From Crocinitomicaceae bacterium (lineage in GTDB: Bacteria; Bacteroidota; Bacteroidia; Flavobacteriales_D; Crocinitomicaceae), in contig JADJEU010000001.1 of NCBI GenBank assembly GCA_016709005.1, positions 1-64,000 of the forward strand: 64,000 nucleotides of DNA. Reading direction: 5' to 3'. Position numbers and translations under genes: made by a program. The notes beneath the pieces are model-generated. The model made no database searches and was not told where the DNA came from. It saw only the letters and a list, made by a program, of their open reading frames with translations. Of this stretch, positions 35,459 to 44,383 are shown in pieces; position 1 is the stretch's first letter, and each line of letters opens with the position of its first letter.

Positions 35459-38400
35459 ATGCGCCTGCTTTTACTAACAATATTTTTGTCTTGTGGATAT
35501 CTGATCCTTGCGCAGGATTATTATCCGCCAATTGTCAATTACTCCACGCAACAATACGGTAAGGAACGCAATCCTGAAATCTTGAGTTCAGTGCAGGATC
35601 AGCGCGGTGTAATGTATTTCGGAACTGGAAACGGGGTACTTGAATTTGATGGGCAGCAATGGGATTTTATTACGGTTCAAACAGGAGCCTACGTGCGTGC
35701 CATGGCAATAGACAGCAGCGGTGTAGTTTATGTCGGTGGATCTGGTGAAATCGGTTATCTCAAACCAGATGCATCGGGTAAAATGATTTTTCAATCACTA
35801 AGTTCTAAATTGGCTGAAGAAGATCTTTTCTTTTTTGATGTCTGGAAAATTCACGCTACTGAAACTGCCGTCTTTTTTCAAAGTTATGAGTCACTGATTA
35901 AATATGATCTTGCGACTGAAAAACTGACGGTTTTCTATCCTGAAAATAGTTTTCATTTGAGCTTTATTTGTGAAGGAGATTTGTATTTAAGATCGCGTCA
36001 GGTTGGTATTCAAAAATTAGAGGATGACCAAATCGTAACCCTTGCAGGAACAGAAGTGTTTCAGGAGTACGGCTTATTTGGAGTTTTTGAAACAGCAGAT
36101 GATTCTTTGCTTTTTATTAGTCAGGAAATTGGTTTGTGGAAATGGAAAAATGGAGCCATGCGTCAATTGCTTCCGCAAAGTACAGTGCTGAACTCATTTG
36201 GTATTATTGGTTCGTTGAGATTGTCTGAAGGAAGTATTGCTTTGGCCACATTGACAAATGGAATTTTAATCATTGATGAAAATGGTAAAATTCTTAAACG
36301 CATTGATCGCTCGAAAGGAATGCGTTCGAATGAAGTAAAAAGTATTTTTGAAGATCGCGACCAGAATTTATGGCTGACCCTTGGAAACGGAATTTCAAAA
36401 GTAAACTATCATTCACCGCTTTCTTATTTCAATGAAAAATCAGGTATTGAAGGCAATGTTGAAGCAGTGATTCGCTTTAATGGAAGACTTTATGTCGGAA
36501 CTTCATTTGGGCTTTTTGTGCAAACCAATTCAATTTTCGGTTCTGCGGAATTTGAAAGTGTCGCTGAAATTAGAAATCAGGTTTGGGATTTTTGCATTGT
36601 TGAAAATGCACTGTATATCGCCACTTCTGCCGGCGTGTACCGAACAACGGCGAGTCCTTTCTTTGCAACACAGGTGTCAAGCCAATCGCTGTTTTTTGAC
36701 GACTACAGCAGAGTTTCACCGCATAATTCAAATGTGATTTATTTTTCGAAGGCACACAATGTTTTTGTGACAGCCGGTTCTGAAGGAATTTTTGTTTTTG
36801 ACAAATCATTCAATAAAATTTGGCAATCTGAAAACATTTCAGCGCGATTTTTTAGTGCCGAAATCGATGCTGCTCATCCGAATGACTTGTGGATTGGAAG
36901 TGTTGGAGGTGGTGTATTCAGATTAAAATTAGGACAGAGTGAATTTGTAATCGATCAGTATTCATCGATGGATGGATTGAATGATGATCAACTCGGAAAA
37001 CCAATTCGCTACAAGGACAATGTTATTTTTGGATCCAGTCAGGGACTTCTTTCATTCATACACGAAGATGAAATGGTAAAGGATTTGGATGATAGTTTAA
37101 AAAATGATCCAGCTTATTACAGAGGAATGTTTCAAGGTGAACCTTTTTATGATTCTGTTTTTTCTGCTCAGATTTTATTACTTCAAGAAGACAAAGACCG
37201 TACCTGGTTTTGCGCTGATGATAAAATAGGATTCTTTGATTTTGAATCACAATCATTCATCAACAAACCTTTTTGGGGAATCAATTACGGACGGGTGAAT
37301 GAATTTTATCTGGAAGACAATGGTGTCTTTTGGATTGGTTGTGCCGATGGTTTGATCCGCTATGAAAAGAATGATCAGAAAAGATATAAATCTACCTTTT
37401 ACTCTTTGATCAGAGAGTTTTCAATTAACCGTGATTCTATTGTATTTAGTGGAGCTTTTGCAAATGACAGCGGAGTAGTTCAACGAAATCAGAATGATAA
37501 ATATAAGTATGAAATCTCATACGGATTTAATGATGTTTACTTCCGATTCTCTGCTCCTTATTTTGAAGATGAGCATACACCTGAGTTCTCTTTTATTCTG
37601 GAAGGACACGATGAAGATTGGTCTGAATGGGGAGTTAAAAATGATGCAAACTTTACAAATTTGCATGAGGGCGAATATACATTCAGGGTAAAAGCAAGAA
37701 ATATTTACGGTCACATTTCAGAAGAAGCAACGTTTAGTTTTACCATTTTGCCTCCTTGGTACCGTACCACCTGGGCTTATATAATGTATGTAGTTGCTTT
37801 CATAATTATATTCTTTATAGGAGTTAAATTAAGTTCGGCCAGATTAAAAAGACAGAATCAATGGCTTGAAGGAGTAGTGGAAGAAAGAACGCGTGAGATC
37901 AAAGACAAAAACGAAGTTCTCGAACATCAGAAAAAGGAAATCTCGGACAGTATTAATTACGCCAAGCGAATTCAGCTTGCTATTCTTCCACTTGAAGATG
38001 AAATGAAAAAATGGATGCCGGATTCATTTGTTTTGTTTAGGCCAAAAGATGTTGTTTCGGGTGATTTTTACTGGTTCCAGGAAAAGATAATAAGCTGATT
38101 GTGGTTTGCGCAGATTGTACCGGCCACGGTGTGCCAGGCGCATTCATGAGTATGATTGGATCAGACAGATTAAACAATATCGTCAATGAATTAAGAGTGG
38201 TTAATCCGGGTCGGATACTTTCTGAACTGAGCCGTGCAATTAAAAAATCTCTCAAACAAGACGGGGAAAAAGGAAGCACGCGTGATGGAATGGACGCTGC
38301 TATTTGTATGATTGATTTGGATAAAAAGACAATGCTTTACGCTGGAGCTAATCGTCCGCTCTGGATTGTGAAAGATGGGCAGGTAGAAGAGGTCAAAGCA

Positions 38401-38706
38401 AACAAAGTAGCCGTAGCCGGATTCACACCAGATGATCAGGTATTTGACGAACATGAAATTCAGTTGAAAGAAGGTTTGAAGTTCTATATGACCAGTGACG
38501 GTTATGCTGATCAGTTTGGAGGAGACAAAGGAAAAAAATACATGGTCAAAAACATGAAAGAGTTTATTCTTCAGCATTGTTTTGAAGATTATTCTTTGCA
38601 GCGTGATCAGCTTGAGAAAGAACTTGAGCGCTGGATGGGGGATCACGAACAGATTGATGATGTATGCGTGATTGGATTTGACACAAGCTCTTTCTTTAAA
38701 AAATAA
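35459..38706 (+). CDS. Beta-propeller sensor with SpoIIE-type phosphatase (frameshifted in this assembly)
   Basis: This is a membrane sensor phosphatase of about 1,082 residues. A signal peptide is at the N-terminus. Residues about 30-650 have the two-component-regulator-type propeller repeats (SVQDQRGVMYFGTGNGVLEF; SIFEDRDQNLWLTLGNGISK), followed by a Y_Y_Y-like domain (EYTFRVKARNIYGHISEEAT), a transmembrane helix (AYIMYVVAFIIIFFIGVKL), a coiled coil and DSINYAKRIQLAILP. The SpoIIE/PP2C domain carries SGDFYWF, CADCTGHGVPGAFMS and YMTSDGYADQFGGDKGKK. The frame breaks at about 38080 in an A-run; one base more changes EKIIS-stop to EKDNKLIVVCADC, joining both parts. This layout resembles hybrid sensors but with phosphatase output. 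Confidence 0.88.
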
Positions 38707-38790
38707 ATTATTTAAACATCTGTATTCTAGTGGTTTTAAGGCTTGTTGGGGTGCGATTTTGTCTTTTCAAAAAGAATTTAGCCTGAATGA

Positions 38791-38823
38791 TTTGGTGAAT
38801 CTGATTTATTCTTCGTAATATTG
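38791..38823 (+). promoter_or_regulatory. Promoter of rplS
   Basis: TTTG (38791-38794) and TAATATTG (38816-38823), 21 bases apart, agree with the Bacteroidota TTTG/TAnnTTTG pattern except for one base in the -7 box. They lie 35 bases before the rplS start. Confidence 0.5.
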
Positions 38824-38857
38824 CACCCCGATTTGAAGGGAATTAAAGATTTTAGTC

Positions 38858-39244
38858 ATGAACAGTATCATAAAAGAAGTACAGAAAGAATTACTTGGAG
38901 AGAGCAAAGTTCCTGCGTTCAGAGCAGGTGCTACTATCACCGTACATTATAAAATTAAAGAAGGTAATAAAGAACGTATTCAGCAATTTCAAGGTGTTGT
39001 TATTCAACGTCGCGGAATGGGCTTGACTGAAACTTTTACAGTTCGTAAAATGTCAGGTAACGTTGGTGTTGAGCGTATCATCCCGGTTTGTTCTCCTTTT
39101 ATTGATAAAGTAGAAGTAAACAAAGACGGTAGCGTTCGCAGAGCACGTATCTTCTATTTCAGAGAGCGTACTGGTAAATCAGCTCGTATCCGTGAAAAAC
39201 GTAACTTCACAAAAGAAGCGGCAGATAAAGCAGCGAAAGCATAG
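38858..39244 (+). CDS. rplS: 50S ribosomal protein L19
   Basis: L19 is a structural protein at the 30S-50S interface of the large subunit. The sequence has 128 residues and includes PAFRAGATITVHYKIKEGNK, IQQFQGVVIQRRGMGLTETF, FTVRKMSGNVGVERIIPV and RRARIFYFRERTGKSARIRE, the conserved L19 blocks. It is slightly longer than the usual 115-120 because of a basic C-terminal tail KRNFTKEAADKAAKA, common in this phylum. It stands alone here with its own promoter and terminator, whereas in many genomes it follows trmD. Confidence 0.97.
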   Translation: MNSIIKEVQKELLGESKVPAFRAGATITVHYKIKEGNKERIQQFQGVVIQRRGMGLTETFTVRKMSGNVGVERIIPVCSPFIDKVEVNKDGSVRRARIFYFRERTGKSARIREKRNFTKEAADKAAKA

Positions 39245-39264
39245 TTGTTTTCTAACAAATATTC

Positions 39265-39299
39265 AAAGCCCTGAAGTTTCTGCTTCGGGGCTTTTTTTT
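39265..39299 (+). terminator. Intrinsic terminator after rplS
   Basis: AAAGCCCTGAAG and CTTCGGGGCTTT pair (one T-G) over a six-base loop, followed by a T-run. Confidence 0.88.
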
Positions 39300-39380
39300 A
39301 TCCCATCTAAATCTTTTCCCTGAGGGGCACTTATAAAAGGAAGTACCTAAAACAGGACGGATCGGCGCCTGATACTTTGG

Positions 39381-39629
39381 CTTCGCTGAGTGACCGGCTA
39401 GTAATAGAGTAAATAGAACAGAATTGATTTTTTTGATTGTAGAACAAGAGGCTTAAACTGTTCCCAGTTTTTCATGAATAATTTCGTATTGGAAATAATT
39501 CTTAAGCGTAAAAGACTAGAGTAACGAATCAGAGGACGATACTCAGAAAAAGTTCAGATTACGCTCACTAAGTGGGACCGAAAATAATTTAAAACCTCTG
39601 CAAACCGGTCACTGAGCGGAGTCGAAGTG
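39381..39629. repeat. Degenerate inverted repeat in a gene-free stretch
   Basis: The interval 39300-39638 has no gene. CTTCGCTGAGTGACCGG (39381-39397) and CACTGAGCGGAGTCGAAGTG (39610-39629) are roughly inverted copies of a motif of the type TGAGCGGAGTCGAAG, which is frequent between genes in this phylum. The region between them is AT-rich without recognised features. Confidence 0.45.
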
Positions 39630-39638
39630 CGTGGTTTG

Positions 39639-40055
39639 TTACTCAGCCCGCTTGAAATAATACATCCGATCTTCACTGACCAGAATCAGCGTGTTATCAT
39701 TTTTGATGTAATAATTGGTGCAATCTTCATAAGTCAGCAAGGCTGAAAATTCTTTATCGCAGCAAATTTTTGTACATTCTGAATAGAATAAAAATTTAAT
39801 CTGGTGCGTTGCAGGAAGCGTATAGCTATTGCCGCATTTATTAATTTCCAGATTGAATTTTACAAGTGAATCTTCCCCAAATGAAATGTAGTATTTAAAA
39901 TCGGGGTTTGTGTGCACTGGAGGAGCTAACTCGTCTCCCGTTAGATTATCTATAATTTTAAATAAATTCCATTGACCTTGCAGTAGTGAATCTGAAAGCT
40001 GGGCTTTTGACTGGTAACAGGTCAAAACGATAAAAAAGAAGAATACTTTTCTCAT
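39639..40055 (-). CDS. Lipocalin/META-like small exported protein
   Basis: This 138-residue protein has a signal peptide (FFFFIVLTCYQSKAQ) and a small beta-barrel-like mature part: LQGQWNLFKIIDNLTGDEL, a conserved cysteine-rich stretch (SECTKICCDKEF) and a terminal YFKRAE. The QGQWxLxK start is typical of lipocalin-like and META-type families. Its ATG overlaps the stop of the upstream flavoprotein gene by four bases, so they form an operon. Ligand unknown. Confidence 0.6.
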   Translation of the reverse strand: MRKVFFFFIVLTCYQSKAQLSDSLLQGQWNLFKIIDNLTGDELAPPVHTNPDFKYYISFGEDSLVKFNLEINKCGNSYTLPATHQIKFLFYSECTKICCDKEFSALLTYEDCTNYYIKNDNTLILVSEDRMYYFKRAE

Positions 40056-41545
40056 AAGCGTTGTAAAGGTGTTTTAACTCCGTCAACTAAACTGTAACAA
40101 GCCAGTTTGTCTTTAAACACAGATGATTTAAAAATGGAACGGTTGAGTAACATACGTACACATTCTTGCACGCCTTCCACAATAGAAGGGTGGGGGTGAA
40201 TCAACTCTGAAAGTTCAGCAATTCCTTTGTCCATTTTAATTAAAAGTGCAACACCTTGAATGGCAGTTGACGCATGTTCACCTACAACACGCATGCCTAA
40301 AATTTTCATCTCATTATCATTCGTGACAATAATTTTGAAGAACCCTTCTGTCTTGCGCATCGCAATTGCCCGGGTGATCACTGAGTAATCGAGCTTTACA
40401 ATTTTTACAGGAATGTTGTTTTTAATACAATGTTTTTCATTGACTCCGACAGCTGCAACCTCCGGATCCAAAAACATAATTGTACAGATATTGTCATAAG
40501 AAAGTCGCTCGACTTTATTGTCAAATATTTTTTCAATGGCATGGCGGGCTTCAATCTCTCCCATATTCACCAGCATGATACGACCAGAACAATCACCAAC
40601 CGCATAAATATTCGGAATGTTGGTTTGCGTATCATCATCACCAATGTGCTTGTTGGTGCGGCCTAGCTTAATTCCAAGTTCTTCCATTCCTATGTTCTGA
40701 ATGTTTGGAAGACGCCCAATAGCAAGCAATGCCTTTTCTACACGAATGATTTCTTTTTTTCCGTTGCAGTCAATTTCATATTCAACTTCACCATCAACAA
40801 TTTCCATACGCACCAATTGTGCACTGTGGTGAATGGTTACACCGTGTTTTTCTAAATTGTCAGATACGATTTTAGTAATATCATCATCTTCAAAAGGTAA
40901 AATTTCATCAGCACGATCAATCAGATAAACTTTGGTTTTTCCAAAATTTGAAAAGATCGTTGCGTACTCACACCCAATAACACCAGCACCAACTATAACC
41001 AGACTTTTAGGGTAATCAGGCATTTCTTCAATGCCATCACTGGTCATAATTATTTTTTCATCAACAGGAATGCTGGCCATTTTATTTGGACGGCTTCCGG
41101 TAGCCAGGATGATGTAATCAGTATCTACGCAAAATTTTTCTCCAGTCTCACGGGTGATCTCAACCTGATGTGGCGTCAACATTTTTCCGTGACCTCGGTG
41201 ATAGGTAAAAAGATCTTTGCGCTCAGTCATCAAAAGTTTAATGTGACATGAGTATTGAAAGCGTCTTTCAAAAATTGCTTCACCTAATGTTTTCTTAACT
41301 TCTTCCCAGGAAACTTCAAACTGTTTGCGGCCAACAGATACAATGGCTTCGTTGACATTTTTTACACGTTGTGCAAGTTCCCACATTGTTTTTGAACTCA
41401 AAGCTCCGTGGTAAACTCCCGCGCCTCCAATCTTTCCGCGCTCAATCAGACAAACACGTTTGCCAAAATCAATAGCACGCATGGCCGCGGCATAACCTGC
41501 AGGACCTCCTCCTAAAACAACTACATCGTATTTTGCGTTTTCCAT
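40052..41545 (-). CDS. Lipoamide dehydrogenase-like flavoprotein lacking the redox disulfide
   Basis: This 497-residue flavoprotein has the two-dinucleotide-domain fold of dihydrolipoyl dehydrogenase and soluble transhydrogenase: VVVLGGGPAGYAAAMRAI binds FAD, LVIVGAGVIGCEYATIFSNF binds NAD, NIYAVGDCSG closes the FAD site and the C-terminal HPHPSIVEG keeps the His-Glu acid-base pair. Where the family has the disulfide GGTCLNVGCIPSK, it reads GGAGVYHGALSSK, with no cysteine. It thus cannot use a redox disulfide and is probably not a genuine E3. It may be a pyridine-nucleotide transhydrogenase-like or otherwise specialised enzyme. It shares an operon with the small downstream gene. Confidence 0.8.
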   Translation of the reverse strand: MENAKYDVVVLGGGPAGYAAAMRAIDFGKRVCLIERGKIGGAGVYHGALSSKTMWELAQRVKNVNEAIVSVGRKQFEVSWEEVKKTLGEAIFERRFQYSCHIKLLMTERKDLFTYHRGHGKMLTPHQVEITRETGEKFCVDTDYIILATGSRPNKMASIPVDEKIIMTSDGIEEMPDYPKSLVIVGAGVIGCEYATIFSNFGKTKVYLIDRADEILPFEDDDITKIVSDNLEKHGVTIHHSAQLVRMEIVDGEVEYEIDCNGKKEIIRVEKALLAIGRLPNIQNIGMEELGIKLGRTNKHIGDDDTQTNIPNIYAVGDCSGRIMLVNMGEIEARHAIEKIFDNKVERLSYDNICTIMFLDPEVAAVGVNEKHCIKNNIPVKIVKLDYSVITRAIAMRKTEGFFKIIVTNDNEMKILGMRVVGEHASTAIQGVALLIKMDKGIAELSELIHPHPSIVEGVQECVRMLLNRSIFKSSVFKDKLACYSLVDGVKTPLQRL

Positions 41546-41641
41546 TTTTTTTAAATCGGCAGATCAAAGTAATAAAATTATCTTTACATAAGCTCTAGAA
41601 TTGAATAGATTTAGAGGCACATTGTTAGCTTAATTAGTTTG

Positions 41642-42103
41642 ATGGAAGATCGAAAACATAGAAAAGAGTCTGAAGAAATTATCAGAGGACTTAACCGGAT
41701 TCCTAAAAATCAGCTTGATAAGTCGTTTCATGATGCGCATACGGCAGTTTTCAAAAAGACGGATTGCCTGACGTGTGCAAATTGTTGCAAAACCACCAGT
41801 CCAATATTTACAATTACCGATATTCAGCGTCTGGCGAAATTATTTAAACAAAAAAACAACGAATTCATAGATCAGTATTTAAAGCTGGATGAAGAAGAGG
41901 ATTATGTCTTAAGATCAGCGCCTTGCCCATTTCTTTTGGCTGATAATAAATGCTTTGTTTATGAAGAAAGACCGATGGCTTGTAGAGAATATCCGCATAC
42001 AAATCGAAAAAATATGCAACAAATTCTTAAATTAACAGTAAAAAACAGAGACGTTTGTCCGGCAGTAAGTGAAATTTTGAATCGGATAACTGTTAAAAAG
42101 TAA
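41642..42103 (+). CDS. YkgJ-type cysteine-cluster protein
   Basis: This 153-residue cytosolic protein belongs to the YkgJ (zinc- or iron-chelating) cysteine-cluster family. The cysteine pattern is clear: CLTCANCCKTTSPIFT, then CPFLLADNKCFVYEERPMAC and REYPHT. Family members are thought to bind a metal, possibly an iron-sulfur cluster, but have no established reaction. The start is taken as the ATG at 41642, since the preceding TTG adds one residue. It is a single-gene unit, divergent from the flavoprotein gene. Confidence 0.82.
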   Translation: MEDRKHRKESEEIIRGLNRIPKNQLDKSFHDAHTAVFKKTDCLTCANCCKTTSPIFTITDIQRLAKLFKQKNNEFIDQYLKLDEEEDYVLRSAPCPFLLADNKCFVYEERPMACREYPHTNRKNMQQILKLTVKNRDVCPAVSEILNRITVKK

Positions 42104-42129
42104 GCGAAGTAATTAATGATTTGTTAAAT

Positions 42130-42144
42130 AATTGGTAACCAATT
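42130..42144. promoter_or_regulatory. Short palindrome upstream of the SiaB-like kinase
   Basis: AATTGG-TAA-CCAATT is a perfect six-base inverted repeat with a three-base spacer, 82 bases before the kinase ATG. It could be an operator or a chance AT-rich palindrome. Confidence 0.2.
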
Positions 42145-42225
42145 GATTTTTTTGTCGTAAGATTTAGGCAGTTAGTCAATTATTTTTTAACTTTCGGCGT
42201 TCAAAGTCGAGAACTAAAACGATAG

Positions 42226-42816
42226 ATGTTGCAAAGAAACACAGTAGTCGATAAGTGTAATGCGAGGTTCCAGCAAATCTTTGGCGATTATAATATAAAC
42301 GCCAATGGAAAAATCATCGTGTCTCATTTTGGCGAATTTTCACAAGACCTTGTAAACTCCCTTTCAACTGGTATTGAAGATACTATGTTGGAATCTGGCG
42401 ATAAAAAAGGCGTGGTGAAAAGAATGTTCAGCATTCTTGTTGAAGGCCTTCAGAATATCCGAATTCACGGAGAGCGTGATGAAGACAACAATCAAATTTC
42501 TTTTTTAATCGTGCTTCAAACTGAAGATGAGTACAAAGTGACGTTTGGAAATTTGATTAAATCTGAGAATACGTATAAAATCATTGAGCGCATTGATACC
42601 TTAAATGAAATGGATCCTGACCAGGTAAAAGAACTTTACATGGAAGTACTTTCAAACGGAATCATGTCGAATAAAGGTGGAGCTGGTCTTGGCTTTATCA
42701 CCATGGCACTTAAAGCCAAAAGCAAAATCAATTATGAGTCGCAGGAAGTTTCAGAAGCTTTGACATTCTTCTCTGTCAATATCATTCTTGAGCGCACCAA
42801 AAAAGGTGAAGAGTAA
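42226..42816 (+). CDS. SiaB-family protein kinase
   Basis: This 196-residue cytosolic protein fits the SiaB/DUF6272 family, GHKL-fold kinases that phosphorylate a SiaC-like STAS partner and are opposed by SpoIIE-type phosphatases. The N box is VEGLQNIRIHGERDED (Asn for metal), the G box is MSNKGGAGLGFITMALKAKS, and the tail LTFFSVNIILERT is as in the family. Its presence with two SpoIIE phosphatases in one window supports partner-switching signalling, though no SiaC or STAS gene is visible here. The gene has no obvious operon partner. Confidence 0.78.
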   Translation: MLQRNTVVDKCNARFQQIFGDYNINANGKIIVSHFGEFSQDLVNSLSTGIEDTMLESGDKKGVVKRMFSILVEGLQNIRIHGERDEDNNQISFLIVLQTEDEYKVTFGNLIKSENTYKIIERIDTLNEMDPDQVKELYMEVLSNGIMSNKGGAGLGFITMALKAKSKINYESQEVSEALTFFSVNIILERTKKGEE

Positions 42817-42904
42817 TCTTCCAAAATGAAACTGTCATCTCGAACGCAGTGAGAGATCTCCCCGAGTTAACGTTCAATCATCGCCTGAAGAAGATTTTAA
42901 ATCA

Positions 42905-44059
42905 CTAAGCATTCTCATACTCACGCTTCTTTTTCAAAACGCGGTCATACAATGCTTCGTATTTTGGAAGAATGGCCTCTAATGTGAATTTTTTAGAATG
43001 TTCGTACGCTTGTTTGCTGAATTTTTCAAGATTTTCAGGACTCGATAGAATTGACAGCGCATTTTTTGCCATGTCATTTACATCACCCACTTTACTTAAG
43101 TAACCCGAAACGCCATGCTCATTCACTTCTGGCAACCCGCCGGAATTAGAGGAGATAACTGGAACACCTGATGCCAATGCTTCGAGTGCGGCAAGACCAA
43201 AACTTTCAGTCTCGGATGGCAATAAAAACAAATCAGAAATACAAAGAATTTCATCACCGGATTGAACGTTTCCAACAAACTCAACATCTTTGCAAATGCC
43301 CAACTCTTTGCATTGTTGTTCAGCAGCAAAACGCTCTGGACCATCACCGGCAAGAATTAATTTAGCCGGAACTTTTTTGTGAATCAAGTCAAAAACAGCG
43401 ACCACATCCTGCAGACGTTTTACTTTTCTGAAATTGGAAATATGCGAGATAATAAATTCGCCGTTAGGTGCAATGTCTTTTTTTCGTTTGATATCTGATT
43501 CTTTTGGATCGGAATAATAATTGGAATGCTCCACAAAATTTGGAATCACTTCAATTTCTGTTTCAATGGCAAAGTGTTTAATCGTATCATCTTTTAAGCT
43601 TTGAGATACAACCGTAACCGCATCAGAATTATTAATGCTGAACGTAATCACCGGTTCAAAAGCCGGGTGACGGCCAACAAGTGTAATATCTGTTCCGTGC
43701 AAAGTGGTAATAAACGGAATGTACAAACCGTGCGTTTTCAAAATCTGTTGTGCAAAATAAGCAGACGAAGCGTGCGGAATCGCATAATGTACATGTAATA
43801 GATCCAAACCTTCATACCGTGTTACATCAACCAGTTTGCTTGTTAAAGCTAGTTCGTAAGGCTGATAATCGAACAGCGGATAATTGAATGGTCTTACTTC
43901 ATGATACCGAATATTGGCTTGAAAATGATCCAGACGAACGGGATGATTGTAGGAAATAAAATGAATTTCATGACCTTTTTTTGCAAGCGCTTTTCCAAGC
44001 TCGGTTGCTACAACTCCGCTTCCACCAAATGTGGGGTATAATACAATTCCAATTTTCAT
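42905..44059 (-). CDS. bshA: N-acetyl-alpha-D-glucosaminyl L-malate synthase (bacillithiol pathway)
   Basis: BshA is a cytosolic GT4-family retaining glycosyltransferase that joins UDP-GlcNAc to L-malate, the first step of bacillithiol synthesis. The 384-residue protein begins MKIGIVLYPTFGGSGVVATE, has HYAIPHASSAYFA and TLHGTDITLVG, and closes with the ExxxxxxxE motif region PSETESFGLAALEAL and SNSGGLPEV, the diagnostic pattern. No other bsh genes are present in the window. The promoter box TAAATTTG lies immediately upstream, and the -33 region would fall inside a 64-base repeat. Confidence 0.93.
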   Translation of the reverse strand: MKIGIVLYPTFGGSGVVATELGKALAKKGHEIHFISYNHPVRLDHFQANIRYHEVRPFNYPLFDYQPYELALTSKLVDVTRYEGLDLLHVHYAIPHASSAYFAQQILKTHGLYIPFITTLHGTDITLVGRHPAFEPVITFSINNSDAVTVVSQSLKDDTIKHFAIETEIEVIPNFVEHSNYYSDPKESDIKRKKDIAPNGEFIISHISNFRKVKRLQDVVAVFDLIHKKVPAKLILAGDGPERFAAEQQCKELGICKDVEFVGNVQSGDEILCISDLFLLPSETESFGLAALEALASGVPVISSNSGGLPEVNEHGVSGYLSKVGDVNDMAKNALSILSSPENLEKFSKQAYEHSKKFTLEAILPKYEALYDRVLKKKREYENA

Positions 44060-44063
44060 GTGT

Positions 44064-44071
44064 CAAATTTA
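44064..44071 (-). promoter_or_regulatory. -7 promoter box of bshA
   Basis: The reverse strand reads TAAATTTG (TAnnTTTG) five bases before the ATG, so the leader is very short or the transcript starts at a different site. The -33 region lies in repeat copy A at 44074-44137. Confidence 0.4.
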
Positions 44072-44073
44072 AG

Positions 44074-44137
44074 CAATGTTCTTAGTTGAAGTAACAAGTT
44101 TGTTGACGGATTGTTGCTTTTGATATTGTAAGGCTAA
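44074..44137. repeat. Direct repeat A, left copy
   Basis: This 64-base block is repeated at 50362-50425 with one mismatch and in the same orientation. It lies immediately upstream of bshA. The rest of the gap to 44383 contains repeat B and CTTTGTG words; no gene is seen. Confidence 0.85.
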
Positions 44138-44234
44138 ATGATTTTTAGTGAGATTCATTCTTATAGATCCTTATTAAATCTTTGTGAACCTTTGTGGCTC
44201 CTTTGTGCTCTTGGTGGAATAGCATTGTATAGCT

Positions 44235-44277
44235 GTTACACAAAGTACACTAAGAAAAAAAGAAGTTACACAAAGAA
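44235..44277. repeat. Direct repeat B, left copy
   Basis: This 43-base block, GTTACACAAAG through a run of A to a second ACACAAAG, recurs at 50598-50640 with one mismatch. Together with CTTTGTG words at 44178-44210 it could fold as a long imperfect hairpin. Confidence 0.8.
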
Positions 44278-44321
44278 GAATTGAGCTCCACAGCCAATAG
44301 ATAAATTCAATTGATTTGTAA

Positions 44322-44361
44322 GAAGAAAAAATCCCGCTTGGCAAATTGCAAAGCGGGATTT
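44322..44361 (-). terminator. Intrinsic terminator of the beta-helix T9SS gene
   Basis: AATCCCGCTT (44330-44339) pairs with AAGCGGGATT (44351-44360), and the reverse strand continues into a T-run. It lies 23 bases after the stop. Confidence 0.85.
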
Positions 44362-44383
44362 CTCATTGAATTTAATAATGATT

